From the NCBI GenBank assembly GCA_020831895.1, contig JAFIFS010000101.1, forward strand, positions 1 through 64,000: a stretch of 64,000 nt of DNA, given 5' to 3'. A program made the translations under genes and the position numbers. Position 1 is the stretch's first letter. Each line of letters opens with the position of its first letter. The notes beneath the pieces are model-generated. The model was not told the origin of the DNA and did no database searches. It was given only the letters and a program-made list of their open reading frames with translations. This DNA is from Chromatiales bacterium. Lineage in GTDB: Bacteria > Pseudomonadota > Gammaproteobacteria > Steroidobacterales > GCA-2729495. Below, piece by piece: positions 17,672 to 27,200 of the stretch.

Positions 17672-18462
17672 ACAGCCTGGTTTTCGATATCGAGACGATC
17701 CCCGACGTGGCCCTCGGCCGACGGCTGCTGAACCTGGACGGGCTCAGTGACGAGGACGTGGCCAAGGGCATGAGCTTCCAGCGGCTGCAGGAATCCGGCT
17801 CCGAGTTCCTGCCGCTGTACCAGCACCGGGTCGTCGCGATTTCCGTCGTGCTGCGCAGCCGGGACGGGCTGCGCGTCTGGAGCCTGGGCGAACCTGACAG
17901 TGACGAGGCCGAGCTGGTGCGTCGTTTCTTTGACGGCATCGACCGTTACTCCCCTGAGCTCGTGTCCTGGAATGGTTCCGGCTTCGACCTGCCGGTGCTG
18001 CACTACCGAGGATTACTGCATCGCGTGCAGGCTGCCCGCTACTGGGAGCAAGGCGACCACGACCGCGAGTTTCGCTACAACAATTACCTCAACCGCTATC
18101 ACTGGCGGCATGTGGACGTGATGGACGTGCTCTCGGCCTTCCAGTCCAGGGCGCGCGCAGGCCTGGACCAGGTGGCGACGATGCTGGGTTTTCCCGGCAA
18201 GATGGGCCTCAAGGGTGACAAGGTCTGGGAGATGTTCCTGGCCGGTGAGATCGATACCATCCGGAATTACTGCGAGACCGATGTCCTGAACACCTGGCTG
18301 GTATACCTGCGGCTGCAGTACATGCGCGGGCTGCTCGACGACGAATCGCTGGATGCGGAGCTGGCCATGGTGCGCGATGTGCTGGCAGCCTCGCCGGCGC
18401 CGCACCTGCAGGAGTTCCTCGGGGCCTGGCAGGGCAACGGGAGCGGCCAGGCTCCTCCATGA
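17668..18462 (+). CDS. Predicted 3'-5' exonuclease, PolB-like (PF10108 type)
   Basis: A 264-residue DnaQ/RNase H-fold exonuclease. The three Exo motifs are recognisable: VFDIETIPD (residues 5-13, Exo I DxE), VSWNGSGFDLPVLHYR (about 98-113, Exo II) and IRNYCETDVLNTWLVY (about 197-212, Exo III with YxxxD). This matches the family annotated as predicted 3'-5' exonuclease related to the PolB exonuclease domain. The start at 17668 overlaps the acpS stop (ATGA); the upstream open part to 17641 is acpS. Substrate unknown; it sits in an RNA/ribosome maturation neighbourhood. Confidence 0.85.
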   Translation: MNSLVFDIETIPDVALGRRLLNLDGLSDEDVAKGMSFQRLQESGSEFLPLYQHRVVAISVVLRSRDGLRVWSLGEPDSDEAELVRRFFDGIDRYSPELVSWNGSGFDLPVLHYRGLLHRVQAARYWEQGDHDREFRYNNYLNRYHWRHVDVMDVLSAFQSRARAGLDQVATMLGFPGKMGLKGDKVWEMFLAGEIDTIRNYCETDVLNTWLVYLRLQYMRGLLDDESLDAELAMVRDVLAASPAPHLQEFLGAWQGNGSGQAPP

Positions 18463-19796
18463 GGCCTGCCCGCGCGAACCTGCCGGAGGAGACCGGCGTT
18501 GCCATCGACGACACCGTCGAGGGCAGTGGTGTGCTTGATCCGGGCGGAAAGCGTGTGTTTGTCCCGGGCGTGCTGACGGGCGAGTCGGTCAGCTTCCGCC
18601 GCCGACGCCGCCGGCGCAGTTATGACGAGGGCGAACTGGTCGCACTGCACCGTCGCTCGCCCGAGCGGGCGGAACCGCGCTGCCCGGTGTTCGGGCGCTG
18701 CGGCGGCTGCCGCCTGCAGCACGTATCCGGTGATGCGCAGCTCGGGCTCAAGCAGCGCACGCTGCGCGAGGCCCTGCGACGGATTGGTGCCGTCAGTCCC
18801 GAGCGCTGGCTTGATCCCGTCGCCGGCCCGCAGTGGGGCTACCGGCGCCGGTCACGCCTGGCCGTGCGGGACGTGCCTGGCAAGGGCCGCGTGCTGGTCG
18901 GTTTCCGGGAGCGGGACAAGCCGTACGTGACTGACATGCGCGACTGCCTGACGCTGGAGCCGGATACTGCCGCGCTGCTCGGGCCGCTGGCCGAGCTCAT
19001 CGGCAGCCTGTCGATCCGTGCCCGGATTCCCCAGGTCGAGACGGCCCGCGCCGACAACGCGCTGGCGCTGGTGTTCCGCGTGCTGGATCCACCAGCGCCG
19101 GGGGACCTGGACCGGCTGCGCGCGTTCGCCCGTGCGCAGGATGTGCAGGTCTGGCTGCAGCCAGGCGGCGAGGGCTCGCTTGAGGCGCTCGAGCCGCAGC
19201 AGCCGGAAGTGCTGGTCTACGAACTGCCCGCGCATGGGCTGGAGTTCGCATTCGGCCCGCTGGATTTCATCCAGGTCAACGGACCGGTCAACCAGCGTAT
19301 GGTCGACCTGGCCCTCGAGCTGCTCGACCCCCAGGCAGGTGACACGGTGCTGGACCTGTTCAGCGGTATTGGCAACTTCGCGCTCCCGCTTGCCCGGCGG
19401 GCCGCACAGGTCCATGGCTTCGAGCTCGCCGCAGGCAGCGTCACGCGAGCCCGGGAAAATGCCGGGCGCAATGGCATCGGCAACGCTGAATTCTCGGTGA
19501 TGGACCTGGCCGACCCGGAGGCTGTGCGCGAGCTTGCCGGCCGCGAGGCGCAACGCCTGCTGCTGGACCCACCCCGTAGCGGCGCGGCCGCGCTGCTGCC
19601 TGTCATCGGCGCGCTGGCGCCGGAGCGCATCGTTTACGTTAGCTGCCATCCGGGAACGCTGGCCCGCGATGCGCAGGCGCTGGTTGGTGAGCAGGGCTAC
19701 CGCCTGGAGGCCGCCGGGGTACTCGACATGTTTCCGCAGACCGCGCACGTCGAGTCGATCGCATTGTTCGTCCGCACGCGCGGTGCCGCGCCATGA
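18459..19796 (+). CDS. rlmD: 23S rRNA (uracil-1939-C5)-methyltransferase RlmD
   Basis: SAM-dependent methyltransferase of the TrmA/RlmD family. An N-terminal TRAM-like domain (about residues 8-60) is followed by the Fe-S cysteines in CPVFGRCGGCRLQH (about 75-88; the fourth cysteine is expected near RDCLTLE), SAM motif VLDLFSGIGNFALPLARR (about 297-314), LLLDPPRSGA (about 367) and the catalytic cysteine in YVSCHPGTLARD (about 393-404). The ATG at 18459 overlaps the upstream stop; 445 residues versus 433 in E. coli. Confidence 0.95.
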   Translation: MRPARANLPEETGVAIDDTVEGSGVLDPGGKRVFVPGVLTGESVSFRRRRRRRSYDEGELVALHRRSPERAEPRCPVFGRCGGCRLQHVSGDAQLGLKQRTLREALRRIGAVSPERWLDPVAGPQWGYRRRSRLAVRDVPGKGRVLVGFRERDKPYVTDMRDCLTLEPDTAALLGPLAELIGSLSIRARIPQVETARADNALALVFRVLDPPAPGDLDRLRAFARAQDVQVWLQPGGEGSLEALEPQQPEVLVYELPAHGLEFAFGPLDFIQVNGPVNQRMVDLALELLDPQAGDTVLDLFSGIGNFALPLARRAAQVHGFELAAGSVTRARENAGRNGIGNAEFSVMDLADPEAVRELAGREAQRLLLDPPRSGAAALLPVIGALAPERIVYVSCHPGTLARDAQALVGEQGYRLEAAGVLDMFPQTAHVESIALFVRTRGAAP

Positions 19797-20281
19797 CTTC
19801 ATCACTGCGCCTGCGCGTCAGCCTGACGCGCCAGCAGCTGCTGCTCGAGGACGACCAGGGCCTGCGCGGCAGCTGGTTGGTCTCCACGTCGCGCTTCGGG
19901 CCGGGCGAGCAGGCCGGCAGCCTCTGCACCCCCCGCGGCCTGCATCGTGTCCGGGCGCGTATCGGTGACGGCCTTCCCGCTGGCACGGTGCTACGGGCAC
20001 GTCGCCCGACGGGGGAGGTGCTGCCCGCGGGTCAGGCGGCACCCGGACGCAGAGCAGACCTTATCCTGACGCGCATCCTGTGGCTCTCCGGATGCGAGCC
20101 GGGCCGCAACCGGAATGGCCTGGTGGATACGATGCGGCGCTATATCTACATCCACGGCACGCCCGATGACCAGCCCATGGGCGTGCCGATGTCGATCGGC
20201 TGCATTCGTATGCGCAATGCCGAAATCGTCGAGCTGTTCGACCAGGTTCCGGTCGGAACCCTGGTGGACATCCAGCCATGA
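19793..20281 (+). CDS. YkuD-fold L,D-transpeptidase without signal peptide
   Basis: A 162-residue protein with the YkuD catalytic signature: His in YIYIHGTPDD (about residue 121) and SIGCIRM (Ser-x-Gly-Cys-x-Arg, about 135-141). Such enzymes form or attach meso-DAP-linked peptidoglycan crosslinks in the periplasm. Here the start ATG overlaps the rlmD stop (ATGA) and the N-terminus SSLRLRVSLTRQQLLLED is polar, so no signal peptide or membrane anchor is visible and no better downstream start exists. It lies directly before nagZ (peptidoglycan recycling), which suggests a cytosolic muropeptide substrate, but that is inference. Confidence 0.82.
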   Translation: MTSSLRLRVSLTRQQLLLEDDQGLRGSWLVSTSRFGPGEQAGSLCTPRGLHRVRARIGDGLPAGTVLRARRPTGEVLPAGQAAPGRRADLILTRILWLSGCEPGRNRNGLVDTMRRYIYIHGTPDDQPMGVPMSIGCIRMRNAEIVELFDQVPVGTLVDIQP

Positions 20282-20297
20282 CAGGAGCGGGACAGGC

Positions 20298-21341
20298 ATG
20301 ACCCTCGGGCCCCTGATGCTCGACCTGGCCGGGCCTGCGCTGGCCGAAGAGGAGCGGCACCGGCTTCTTCGGCCCGAGGTCGGTGGCGTCATCCTGTTCA
20401 GCCGCAATGTGGTCGACCGCGCGCAGCTGCGTGCACTGTGCGGGGAGATCCATGGGCTGCGCACGCCCGCGCTGCTGATCGCGGTGGACCAGGAGGGTGG
20501 CCGGGTCCAGAGGCTGCGGGAGGGTTTCCTTGGTCTGCCGCCGCTGCGCTGGCTTGGCCACCAGTACGACCTCGATGCCGACACGGGCCGCCGTCTGGCC
20601 CGGACCTGCGGGTTCCTGATGGCCAGCGATGTACTCGATGCGGGGATCGACTTCAGTTTTGCCCCCGTGGTCGACCTCGATTACGGCGTCAGCGAGGTGA
20701 TTGGGGATCGCGCCCTGCACCGCCGCCCGGAGGTGGTCGGCGAGCTTGCCCAGGCTTATGCCGGCGGCATGCGCCTCGCCGGCATGGTGGCCGTGGCCAA
20801 GCATTTTCCCGGTCACGGGGCCGTGGTGGCCGACTCGCATGCCGAACTGCCCGTCGATACGCGTCCGCTCGAGGCGCTGGCTGATGATCTGCTGCCCTAT
20901 GAGCAGCTGATCGCCCATGGCCTGGCGGGCATCATGGCGGCACATGTCGTCTATCCGGCCGTGGACGCGGAGGTGGCCAGCCTGTCTCCGCGCTGGCTGC
21001 GCGGGGAGCTGCGCCAGAGGCTTGGATTCAGCGGAGCGATCTTCTCCGACGATCTCAGCATGGGCGCACTGTCGGGCAGCGGCACGCCGGCCGAGCGGGC
21101 ACTTCGGGCGCTGGCTGCGGGAGCAGACATGCTGCTCCTGTGCAATGCACCCGAGGCGCAGCCGGCGGTGCTGGAAGCCCTGCAGGGGCATGAGGACCCG
21201 GCACGCGCAGCCCGCCTGCCGCCGCTGCGCGGCCGGGCGCCGGCGGACCGTCGCCCGCTGCGTGAGCGCTCGGAGTGGCGCGAAGCGCTGACTGCGCTGG
21301 AGGCGGCGCAGGCGCCGCCGGAGCTGGACCTGCATGGCTGA
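20298..21341 (+). CDS. nagZ: Beta-N-acetylhexosaminidase NagZ
   Basis: Glycoside hydrolase family 3 enzyme removing N-acetylglucosamine from anhydro-muropeptides in the cytosol during cell-wall recycling. Visible signatures: IAVDQEGGRVQRLR (about residues 61-74), the KHFPGHG loop with VADSH carrying the acid/base His-Asp dyad (about 169-182) and IFSDDLSMGAL with the nucleophile Asp (about 251-261). ATG 20298 is preceded by AGGAG (about 10 bases upstream); the ORF is open to 20115 but that part overlaps the transpeptidase gene. 347 residues, normal. Confidence 0.95.
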   Translation: MTLGPLMLDLAGPALAEEERHRLLRPEVGGVILFSRNVVDRAQLRALCGEIHGLRTPALLIAVDQEGGRVQRLREGFLGLPPLRWLGHQYDLDADTGRRLARTCGFLMASDVLDAGIDFSFAPVVDLDYGVSEVIGDRALHRRPEVVGELAQAYAGGMRLAGMVAVAKHFPGHGAVVADSHAELPVDTRPLEALADDLLPYEQLIAHGLAGIMAAHVVYPAVDAEVASLSPRWLRGELRQRLGFSGAIFSDDLSMGALSGSGTPAERALRALAAGADMLLLCNAPEAQPAVLEALQGHEDPARAARLPPLRGRAPADRRPLRERSEWREALTALEAAQAPPELDLHG

Positions 21342-21873
21342 GTCTCTGCCACGCTCCCGGCTGCTGGTGCCTGCGGCCAGCGTCGAGGTGGCGCTGGACC
21401 GGCTCGCCGGCGCGATCCAGCCGCTTGTGCACGGCGGCCAGCTGACCTTGCTCGGGGTGCTGATGGGTGGCCTGCTGCCGCTCGCCTGGCTCGCTGCCCG
21501 TCTGGACGGCGGTTTCCTGCTCGATAGCTGCCGGGCCAGTCGCTACGGCGACGGGACCCGCGGCGGCGTGACCGGGCTGCTCATGCCGCCGGCCAGTCCC
21601 GTGGCCGGGCGCACGGTGCTGCTGGTCGACGACATCTTCGATGAGGGGCTGACGCTGGACTTCGTGCGCCGGCACTGCCTGGAAGCAGGGGCTGCGCACG
21701 TGTTGTCTGCCGTGCTGGTGCGCAAGCGCCACGACCGCTGCCAGGTCGACTGGCAGCCTGACTTCACAGGGCTCGAAGTGCCCGACGGCTTTGTGTTTGG
21801 TGCCGGCATGGACTGGCGTGGCCAGTGGCGCCATCTGCCGGATATACACCTCCTCCTCGAGGACGAGCGTTGA
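21334..21873 (+). CDS. hpt: Hypoxanthine-guanine phosphoribosyltransferase-like protein
   Basis: Purine salvage enzyme attaching phosphoribose to hypoxanthine or guanine. The PRPP-binding loop VLLVDDIFDEGLTLDFV (about residues 94-110) and the upstream LGVLMGGLLPLAWLAARLD pyrophosphate-loop region are present; the C-terminal FVFGAGMDWRGQWRHLPDI fits the base-binding hood of Hpt. It overlaps nagZ by 8 bases and the following phosphorylase by 4. The nagZ-hpt-MTI phosphorylase trio is also, as I recall, found in Pseudomonas. Confidence 0.88.
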   Translation: MAESLPRSRLLVPAASVEVALDRLAGAIQPLVHGGQLTLLGVLMGGLLPLAWLAARLDGGFLLDSCRASRYGDGTRGGVTGLLMPPASPVAGRTVLLVDDIFDEGLTLDFVRRHCLEAGAAHVLSAVLVRKRHDRCQVDWQPDFTGLEVPDGFVFGAGMDWRGQWRHLPDIHLLLEDER

Positions 21874-22610
21874 GGCGGCTGGGCGTGATGGGTGGCAGCG
21901 GGGCCGCCCGGCTGGTTCCGTCCGGAGCCGACACGCTGGCCCCGGCGCGCACGCCGTTCGGCCCTGCGGACGCTCCGCTGCGGCGCTGGATCAATGCAGC
22001 TGGCTGCGAGATCTGGTGGCTCGAACGCCATGGCGAGTCTGGTGCCATCGCGCCGCACCGGGTGAACTACCGGGCCAATATCTGGCTGATGCACAGCCTT
22101 GGCCTCGACGGACTCATCGGGCTGAATGCCGTCGGCGGCATAGACGATGCGAGCTATCCCGGACGCATCGTCGTGCCGCACCAGCTGATCGACTACACCT
22201 GGGGTCGCGCGCATAGCTTCGCCGGGGAGGCCGGCTTTGGCCGGCCGCATGTCGACTTCACGGAACCTTTCGACCGCAGGCTGCGTCTGCACCTGCTGGA
22301 CCTCGCCCGCGCGACGGGTATCGACTGCCTGGACCAAGGCACCTATGCGGCTGTCCAGGGTCCGCGGCTCGAGACCGCGGCGGAGATCGACCGGCTGGAG
22401 CGCGACGGGGCCACACTGGTCGGCATGACCGGCATGCCCGAGGCCGGCCTCGCGCGCGAGACCGGCCTTGCCTATGCGATGTGCGCGCTGGTCGTGAACC
22501 GTGCCGCCGGCCGGAGCAGGCAGCCGATCCACGAGGAAATGGCCCGCTGGCTGGATGCGGCCGTCGAGGCGGCCGGGCGACTGCTGGACAGGACAGGCGC
22601 CAGCGACTGA
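21870..22610 (+). CDS. mtnP: S-methyl-5'-thioinosine phosphorylase (PNP/MTAP family), TTG start
   Basis: Trimeric purine nucleoside phosphorylase fold. GVMGGSGAARL (residues 5-15), ERHGESGAIAPHRVNYRANIW (about 52-72), NAVGGID (about 86) and QGPRLETAAEI with LVGMTGMPEAGLARE (about 166-195) are the MTAP/PNP signatures. In Pseudomonas the homologous gene beside nagZ codes for a phosphorylase of methylthioinosine, and the neighbourhood here is the same, so that substrate is likely; methylthioadenosine is the alternative. The TTG at 21870 overlaps the hpt stop (TTGA) and gives 246 residues; the ATG at 21888 would begin inside the conserved GVMGG. Confidence 0.82.
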   Translation: MRRLGVMGGSGAARLVPSGADTLAPARTPFGPADAPLRRWINAAGCEIWWLERHGESGAIAPHRVNYRANIWLMHSLGLDGLIGLNAVGGIDDASYPGRIVVPHQLIDYTWGRAHSFAGEAGFGRPHVDFTEPFDRRLRLHLLDLARATGIDCLDQGTYAAVQGPRLETAAEIDRLERDGATLVGMTGMPEAGLARETGLAYAMCALVVNRAAGRSRQPIHEEMARWLDAAVEAAGRLLDRTGASD

Positions 22611-22683
22611 GCCTGCGCATGGATCGCGGGGCAGGTGAACCCTGTCACGGTGATCCGGAAGCCTGCCCACTATGCTCGGGGCG

Positions 22684-23667
22684 ATGGCCACTCTCCCCCC
22701 AGATCTCTGCCGTGAGGTGCTCGACGGCCTGCCTGTTGCGCTGGCCGTGGTCGATCCGTCGCTGCCCGGCTGGCCGGTGGTTTACGCGAATCCGGCTTTC
22801 GCGCGGCTGTTCGGCGCATCGGCCGAAAGCGTGACGGCGCTCAACTGGTGCGACCTGGCCGAACCACGCGGTGGGGCCGGGCAGGGCGACGCTGCGCTGC
22901 TCAAACGCCCCGCCTGCGGTTTCTGGTCGCTCCGCCAGGGCACGGCCGTATTCAATGCCAGTACCCGGCCGCTCCCGCGCGTCGGCGCTGCGCCACTTCT
23001 GCAGCTGACGCTGGGTGATGCAGTGCTTCAGGAGCGGCCCCAGCCTGCGCTGGCGGCGCTCCAGCGCGCGGCGCTGGCCCAGCGTCTGGACCCGGCAACC
23101 GGCCTGCCGCTGCGTGCGCCGCTGCTCGAGATGCTCCAGCGTGACTGGGGCCGCGCCCGCCGCGATGGCCGCCGAGTCAGCCTGATCCTGTTCCGCATCG
23201 ACGGGCTCGACAGCTATCGCGGACTCTTCGGGCAGCACGCTGCCGAGTCCTGCCTGAAGCGCGTGGGCCAGCTGATCGCAGGGTGCCTGAGACGTGCCGG
23301 TGACTACTGTGCACGCTATGACGAGGACTGCTTCGCCGCGCTGATCGACAACCAGCAGGAGCTCGAGCTGCGGGCGCTTGCTGCACGCATCGCCAGCCGC
23401 GTCAGGAGCCTGGGCATACACCATCCGCGCCTGGCCGCCCGATTCATCACGGTCAGCGCCGGCATCGCGAGCGAGATACCCGGTCGTGATGCAGCCGGAC
23501 CCGGGCTGCTGGAGATGGCGGAGAGATCCCTTGATGAACAGCGGCCCGAGATGCTGGACACCAGCGCGATTGTCCTCGCGGGCACGGGGACGGAAGGACA
23601 GCCCGCTCAGTCCTCGTCGCCGTCAACCGCCGGCCGCACCAGGGCCAGTATGCCGAACCGCGGGTGA
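22684..23667 (+). CDS. PAS domain plus degenerate GGDEF protein
   Basis: About 327 residues. The N-terminal half (DGLPVALAVVDPSLP, VVYANPAFARLFG) is a PAS sensor; the C-terminal half is a diguanylate cyclase fold (DPATGLPLRAPLLEMLQRDW near the start, FRIDGLDSYRGLFGQHAAESCLKRVGQLI, then RAGDYCARYDEDCF). The GGDEF active-site loop reads DEDCF, so catalysis is unlikely, but the RxxD inhibitory site (RAGD) is kept at the canonical 5-residue distance. No membrane segment is present. ATG 22684 or 22672 may be the start. Its last 61 bases overlap the 3' end of the convergent csiV gene. Confidence 0.8.
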   Translation: MATLPPDLCREVLDGLPVALAVVDPSLPGWPVVYANPAFARLFGASAESVTALNWCDLAEPRGGAGQGDAALLKRPACGFWSLRQGTAVFNASTRPLPRVGAAPLLQLTLGDAVLQERPQPALAALQRAALAQRLDPATGLPLRAPLLEMLQRDWGRARRDGRRVSLILFRIDGLDSYRGLFGQHAAESCLKRVGQLIAGCLRRAGDYCARYDEDCFAALIDNQQELELRALAARIASRVRSLGIHHPRLAARFITVSAGIASEIPGRDAAGPGLLEMAERSLDEQRPEMLDTSAIVLAGTGTEGQPAQSSSPSTAGRTRASMPNRG

Positions 23668-24254
23668 TCGAGGTAGTGCAGCACCCCGCTGCGCAGGATG
23701 CGCGTCTCGCGCAGGCGGTACTCGCCGGGGGGCAGGCCGTCGATGTTCTCTCCGGCCGGCAGCCTGAGGTCCACCTCCAGGTGCAGTGACTGTCGCCGGT
23801 AGAGCCGCAGCTCGCCGTGGAGCCCGCGCGCTCCGGGGAGCATCGGCAGGTTCTGTGCGCGGCTGCCGCGGGGGCCCGCGACCGGCTGCCGCCAGGCCAC
23901 GTGCAGCAGCGGCTCGATATCGAGGTTGCGCTCGAGCTGTCGCCACTCGTTGCGCAGCGCGAGGCTGTCGGGCCCCAGCAGCGGATAGCGCGTGACGGGA
24001 AGCAGCTCCTCGAGCAGTCCCCGGGCTGCCTCCGGCACATCGTCCTCACCGGCCTCACCGGCCTCACTGGCCGGCACGAGGGGCAGCGCAGCGCGCCAGC
24101 GATCGGCCGGGGCAGGCGTCAGCGGCTCCAGTACGTGCTCGATACTGGCCGGCGGGTTGGTCCAGCTGAAGACGATCACCTCGATCACCTGATCCGCGCG
24201 CAGCGGCGTGGCGAGCAGCAGCAGGAACAGGGCTGGCAGTGGTGGCCGGATCAC
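23607..24254 (-). CDS. csiV: CsiV family periplasmic protein
   Basis: A 215-residue protein with a Sec signal (PPLPALFLLLLATPLRAD, cleavage near residue 20), then IEVIVFSWTN, an acidic middle, LLHVAWRQPV, LHGELRLYRRQSLHLEVDLRL and a C-terminal YRLRETRILRSGVLHYLDHPRFG segment. These and the place directly after mfd match CsiV, described in Vibrio cholerae as a peptidoglycan-binding protein needed for growth with D-amino acids through LpoA/PBP1A. It starts with GTG at 24254, overlapping the mfd stop (GTGA). Its 3' end overlaps the convergent GGDEF-like gene. Confidence 0.8.
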   Translation of the reverse strand: MIRPPLPALFLLLLATPLRADQVIEVIVFSWTNPPASIEHVLEPLTPAPADRWRAALPLVPASEAGEAGEDDVPEAARGLLEELLPVTRYPLLGPDSLALRNEWRQLERNLDIEPLLHVAWRQPVAGPRGSRAQNLPMLPGARGLHGELRLYRRQSLHLEVDLRLPAGENIDGLPPGEYRLRETRILRSGVLHYLDHPRFGILALVRPAVDGDED

Positions 24255-27200
24255 TGGCGCGCTACCCGGATGCTGGCCTGACGACGGCCAGCCAGCAGCA
24301 GCTGGACAGCCTGCTCGACGAAGCGGAAGCGGGACTCGGGATCATCGAGATTCTCGCTGAAGCGCAAACGCTGCTCGCGGTCGAGGCGCCATGTCGCGGG
24401 ATCCGATTGTATCAGCTGCACCAGTGTTTCCGGGCGTACGGTCGTGCGCGAGGAGAACTCGATGTAGCCGCCCGTTGCCGCCGCATTGATCCGGCTGATG
24501 CCCAGCGGCACCGCTTCGAGCTTCAGTGCAGTGATGCGGAACAGGTTCCTGGTCGGCCCGGGCAGTAGCCCGAAACGATCGATGAGTTCGATTTTCAGCT
24601 GGTCCAGCGCGGCGGCCGAGTCCGCGCTGGCGATGCGCTTGTAGTGGACCAGGCGCAGGTGGATGTCCGGCATGTAGTCGTCGGGCAGCAGGGCGGGCAG
24701 GTGCAGGTCGATCTCTGCGCCCTTCGGTTCGTCGAGGTCCGTCTCCGGCTCGCGCCCCTCGCGCAGGGCCTCTATGGCGCGATGCAGCATGTCGTTGTAC
24801 AGCTCGAATCCGACCTCCTGCATCTGGCCGCTCTGGTCCTCGCCGAGCAGCTCGCCCGCGCCCCGGATCTCCATGTCGTGCGTTGCCAGCAGGAAGCCCG
24901 ATCCAAGGTCTCCCAGTGCACCGATGGCATCCAGGCGCTTGGCGGCATCGCCGGTCATTGCTTCGCGCGGCGGTGCCAGCAGGTAGGCAAAGGCCTGGTG
25001 ATGGGAGCGGCCGACCCGCCCGCGCAGCTGGTGGAGTTGCGCGAGGCCCAAACGGTCGGCGCGGTTGATGATGATGGTGTTCGCCGTAGGCACGTCGAGG
25101 CCGCTCTCGATGATCGCCGTGCAGACGAGGATATGGAAGCGGCGGTGGTAGAAGTCGAGCATGATCTGCTCGAGCTCCTTCTCCCGCATCTGGCCATGCG
25201 CGGTCTCGATGCGTGCCTGCGGCACGATGTCGGCCAGCGCCTCTGCCACGCGCTGGATGTCCTCGATGTGGTTGTGCACGAAGTACACCTGACCGCCACG
25301 GTTGATTTCCCTGAGGCAGGCTTCGCGGATCGTGCGTTCGTCCCAGCGCGTGATGAAGGTCCGGATGCTCAGGCGCGACTCCGGCGGGGTGGTGATCAGC
25401 GAGAGGTCACGCAGCTGGCCTATCGCCATGCTCAGGGTCCTGGGGATGGGTGTCGCAGTCAGCGTCAGCACATCGGCCTCGGTGCGCAGTGCCTTGAGCT
25501 TCTCTTTGTGGCGTACGCCGAAGCGGTGCTCCTCGTCGATGATGATGAGACCAAGGCGGCGGAAGCGCAGGTCGCCCTGGATCAGGCGGTGGGTCCCGAT
25601 CACGACATCGACCGTGCCGTCCTCGATCCCTGCCAGCACAGCGCGGCTTTCCCTGGCGCTGCGAAAGCGCGAGAGCACCTCGACCCGCAACGGCCACCCG
25701 GCGAAACGGTCGGCGAAGGTCTGGTAGTGCTGCTGCGCCAGCAGCGTTGTCGGCACCAGTACCGCGACCTGGCGCCCGGAGTGGGCAGCGACGAAAGCCG
25801 CGCGCAGTGCGACCTCGGTCTTGCCGAAGCCGACGTCGCCACAGACGAGGCGGTCCATCGGTTTCGGCCCTGACAGGTCGGCCAGCACGGCATCTATCGC
25901 CCGGGCCTGGTCCTCGGTCAGCTCGAAGCGGAAACCGTCAGCAAAGGCTTCGTAGTCGTCGCGGTCGAGGGCGTCACGCTCGCGCGTGCGGCTTTCGCGC
26001 CTGGCATAGAGCTCGAGCAGCTCGGCTGCCACGTCGCGCAGTTTCTCCGCCGCCCGGCGCCGGGCCTTTTCCCACTGGTCGGTGCCCAGCCGGTGCAAGG
26101 GTGCCGATTCGGCCGAGCCACCGGTATAGCGCATCACCCGGTGCAGCGAGCCCACAGGCACCAGGATACGGTCACCACCGGCATACTCGAGCGTGAGGAA
26201 CTCGGTGGCCAGCCCGTCCATTGTCAGGGTGGTCAGGCCCTGGTAGCGGCCCACCCCGTGATCGAGGTGCACGATCGGATCTCCCGTGCCGAGGTCCGTG
26301 AGGTCGGCGATCAGCTGCGCCGGATCACGTCCACGGCTGCTGCGCCTGCGTCTGCGGCCCGACTCGCCGAACAGCTCGCGCTCGGCCAGGATCACGATGC
26401 GCGCATCCTCCAGCACCGCACCTTGGCGCAAGGGACCGGTGGTGACGGCCAGCCGGGCGTCGCCGCCGGCGAAGTCTTCCCAGCCTTCGACTGGCGTCGC
26501 GGGCATGTCCGCGGCCGCCAGCGTCTCGTTCAGCAGTTCCTGCCGGCCCGGTGATTCCGGCACCAGCAGCAGTCGCGCGCCCGTAGTCGCGGCCAGCTCG
26601 CGCAAGCCCTGCACCGGTTCTGCGCTGCGCCGGTCCACAAGCGGGCCTGGCCCTGGCGGACTGGAGCCTGCAGCCGGATCTTCGAATCTCGCGGCGGGCC
26701 GCCGCGCCATGGCCGCAAGATGCTCGTCCACGGTGCCGCAGAGCTCCTCCGGCGCGAGCGGCGGGCGTTCCAGGTCGTTGTCGGCCGCCGCATGACGTTC
26801 GCACAGCTGCGCCCAGGCGCGTTCAAGCAGCGCCACGGGATCACCGACGGTCACGGTCGCGAAGTCGTCCGGAAGGTAGTCCCAGAGCAGCGCTGTCTCG
26901 TCGAAAAACAGCGGCAGGTAGCTCTCGATGCCGCCGGGCATCCGGCCCTCCGAGACCTCACGGTAAACGAGCGACCGGGCCGGATTGCCCTCGAAGCGTC
27001 GTCGGTAAGCCTGCCTGAAGCGCGTTATTGCGGCTGCGTCGCTCGCGAACTCCCGCGCAGGCAGCAGTTCAAGCGTCTCCAGCTGCCCGCTGGACAGCTG
27101 TGAATCCGGGTCGAAGGGCCGGATGCTGTCGATCTCGCGGTCAAGGAAGTCGACGCGGACCGGGCTCACGTAGCCCATGGGAAAGAAGTCGAGCAGCGAG

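Noticed and set aside
21870-21890. Starting the phosphorylase at ATG 21888
   Set aside because: This would cut into the conserved GVMGGSG motif; the overlapping TTG at 21870 preserves it.
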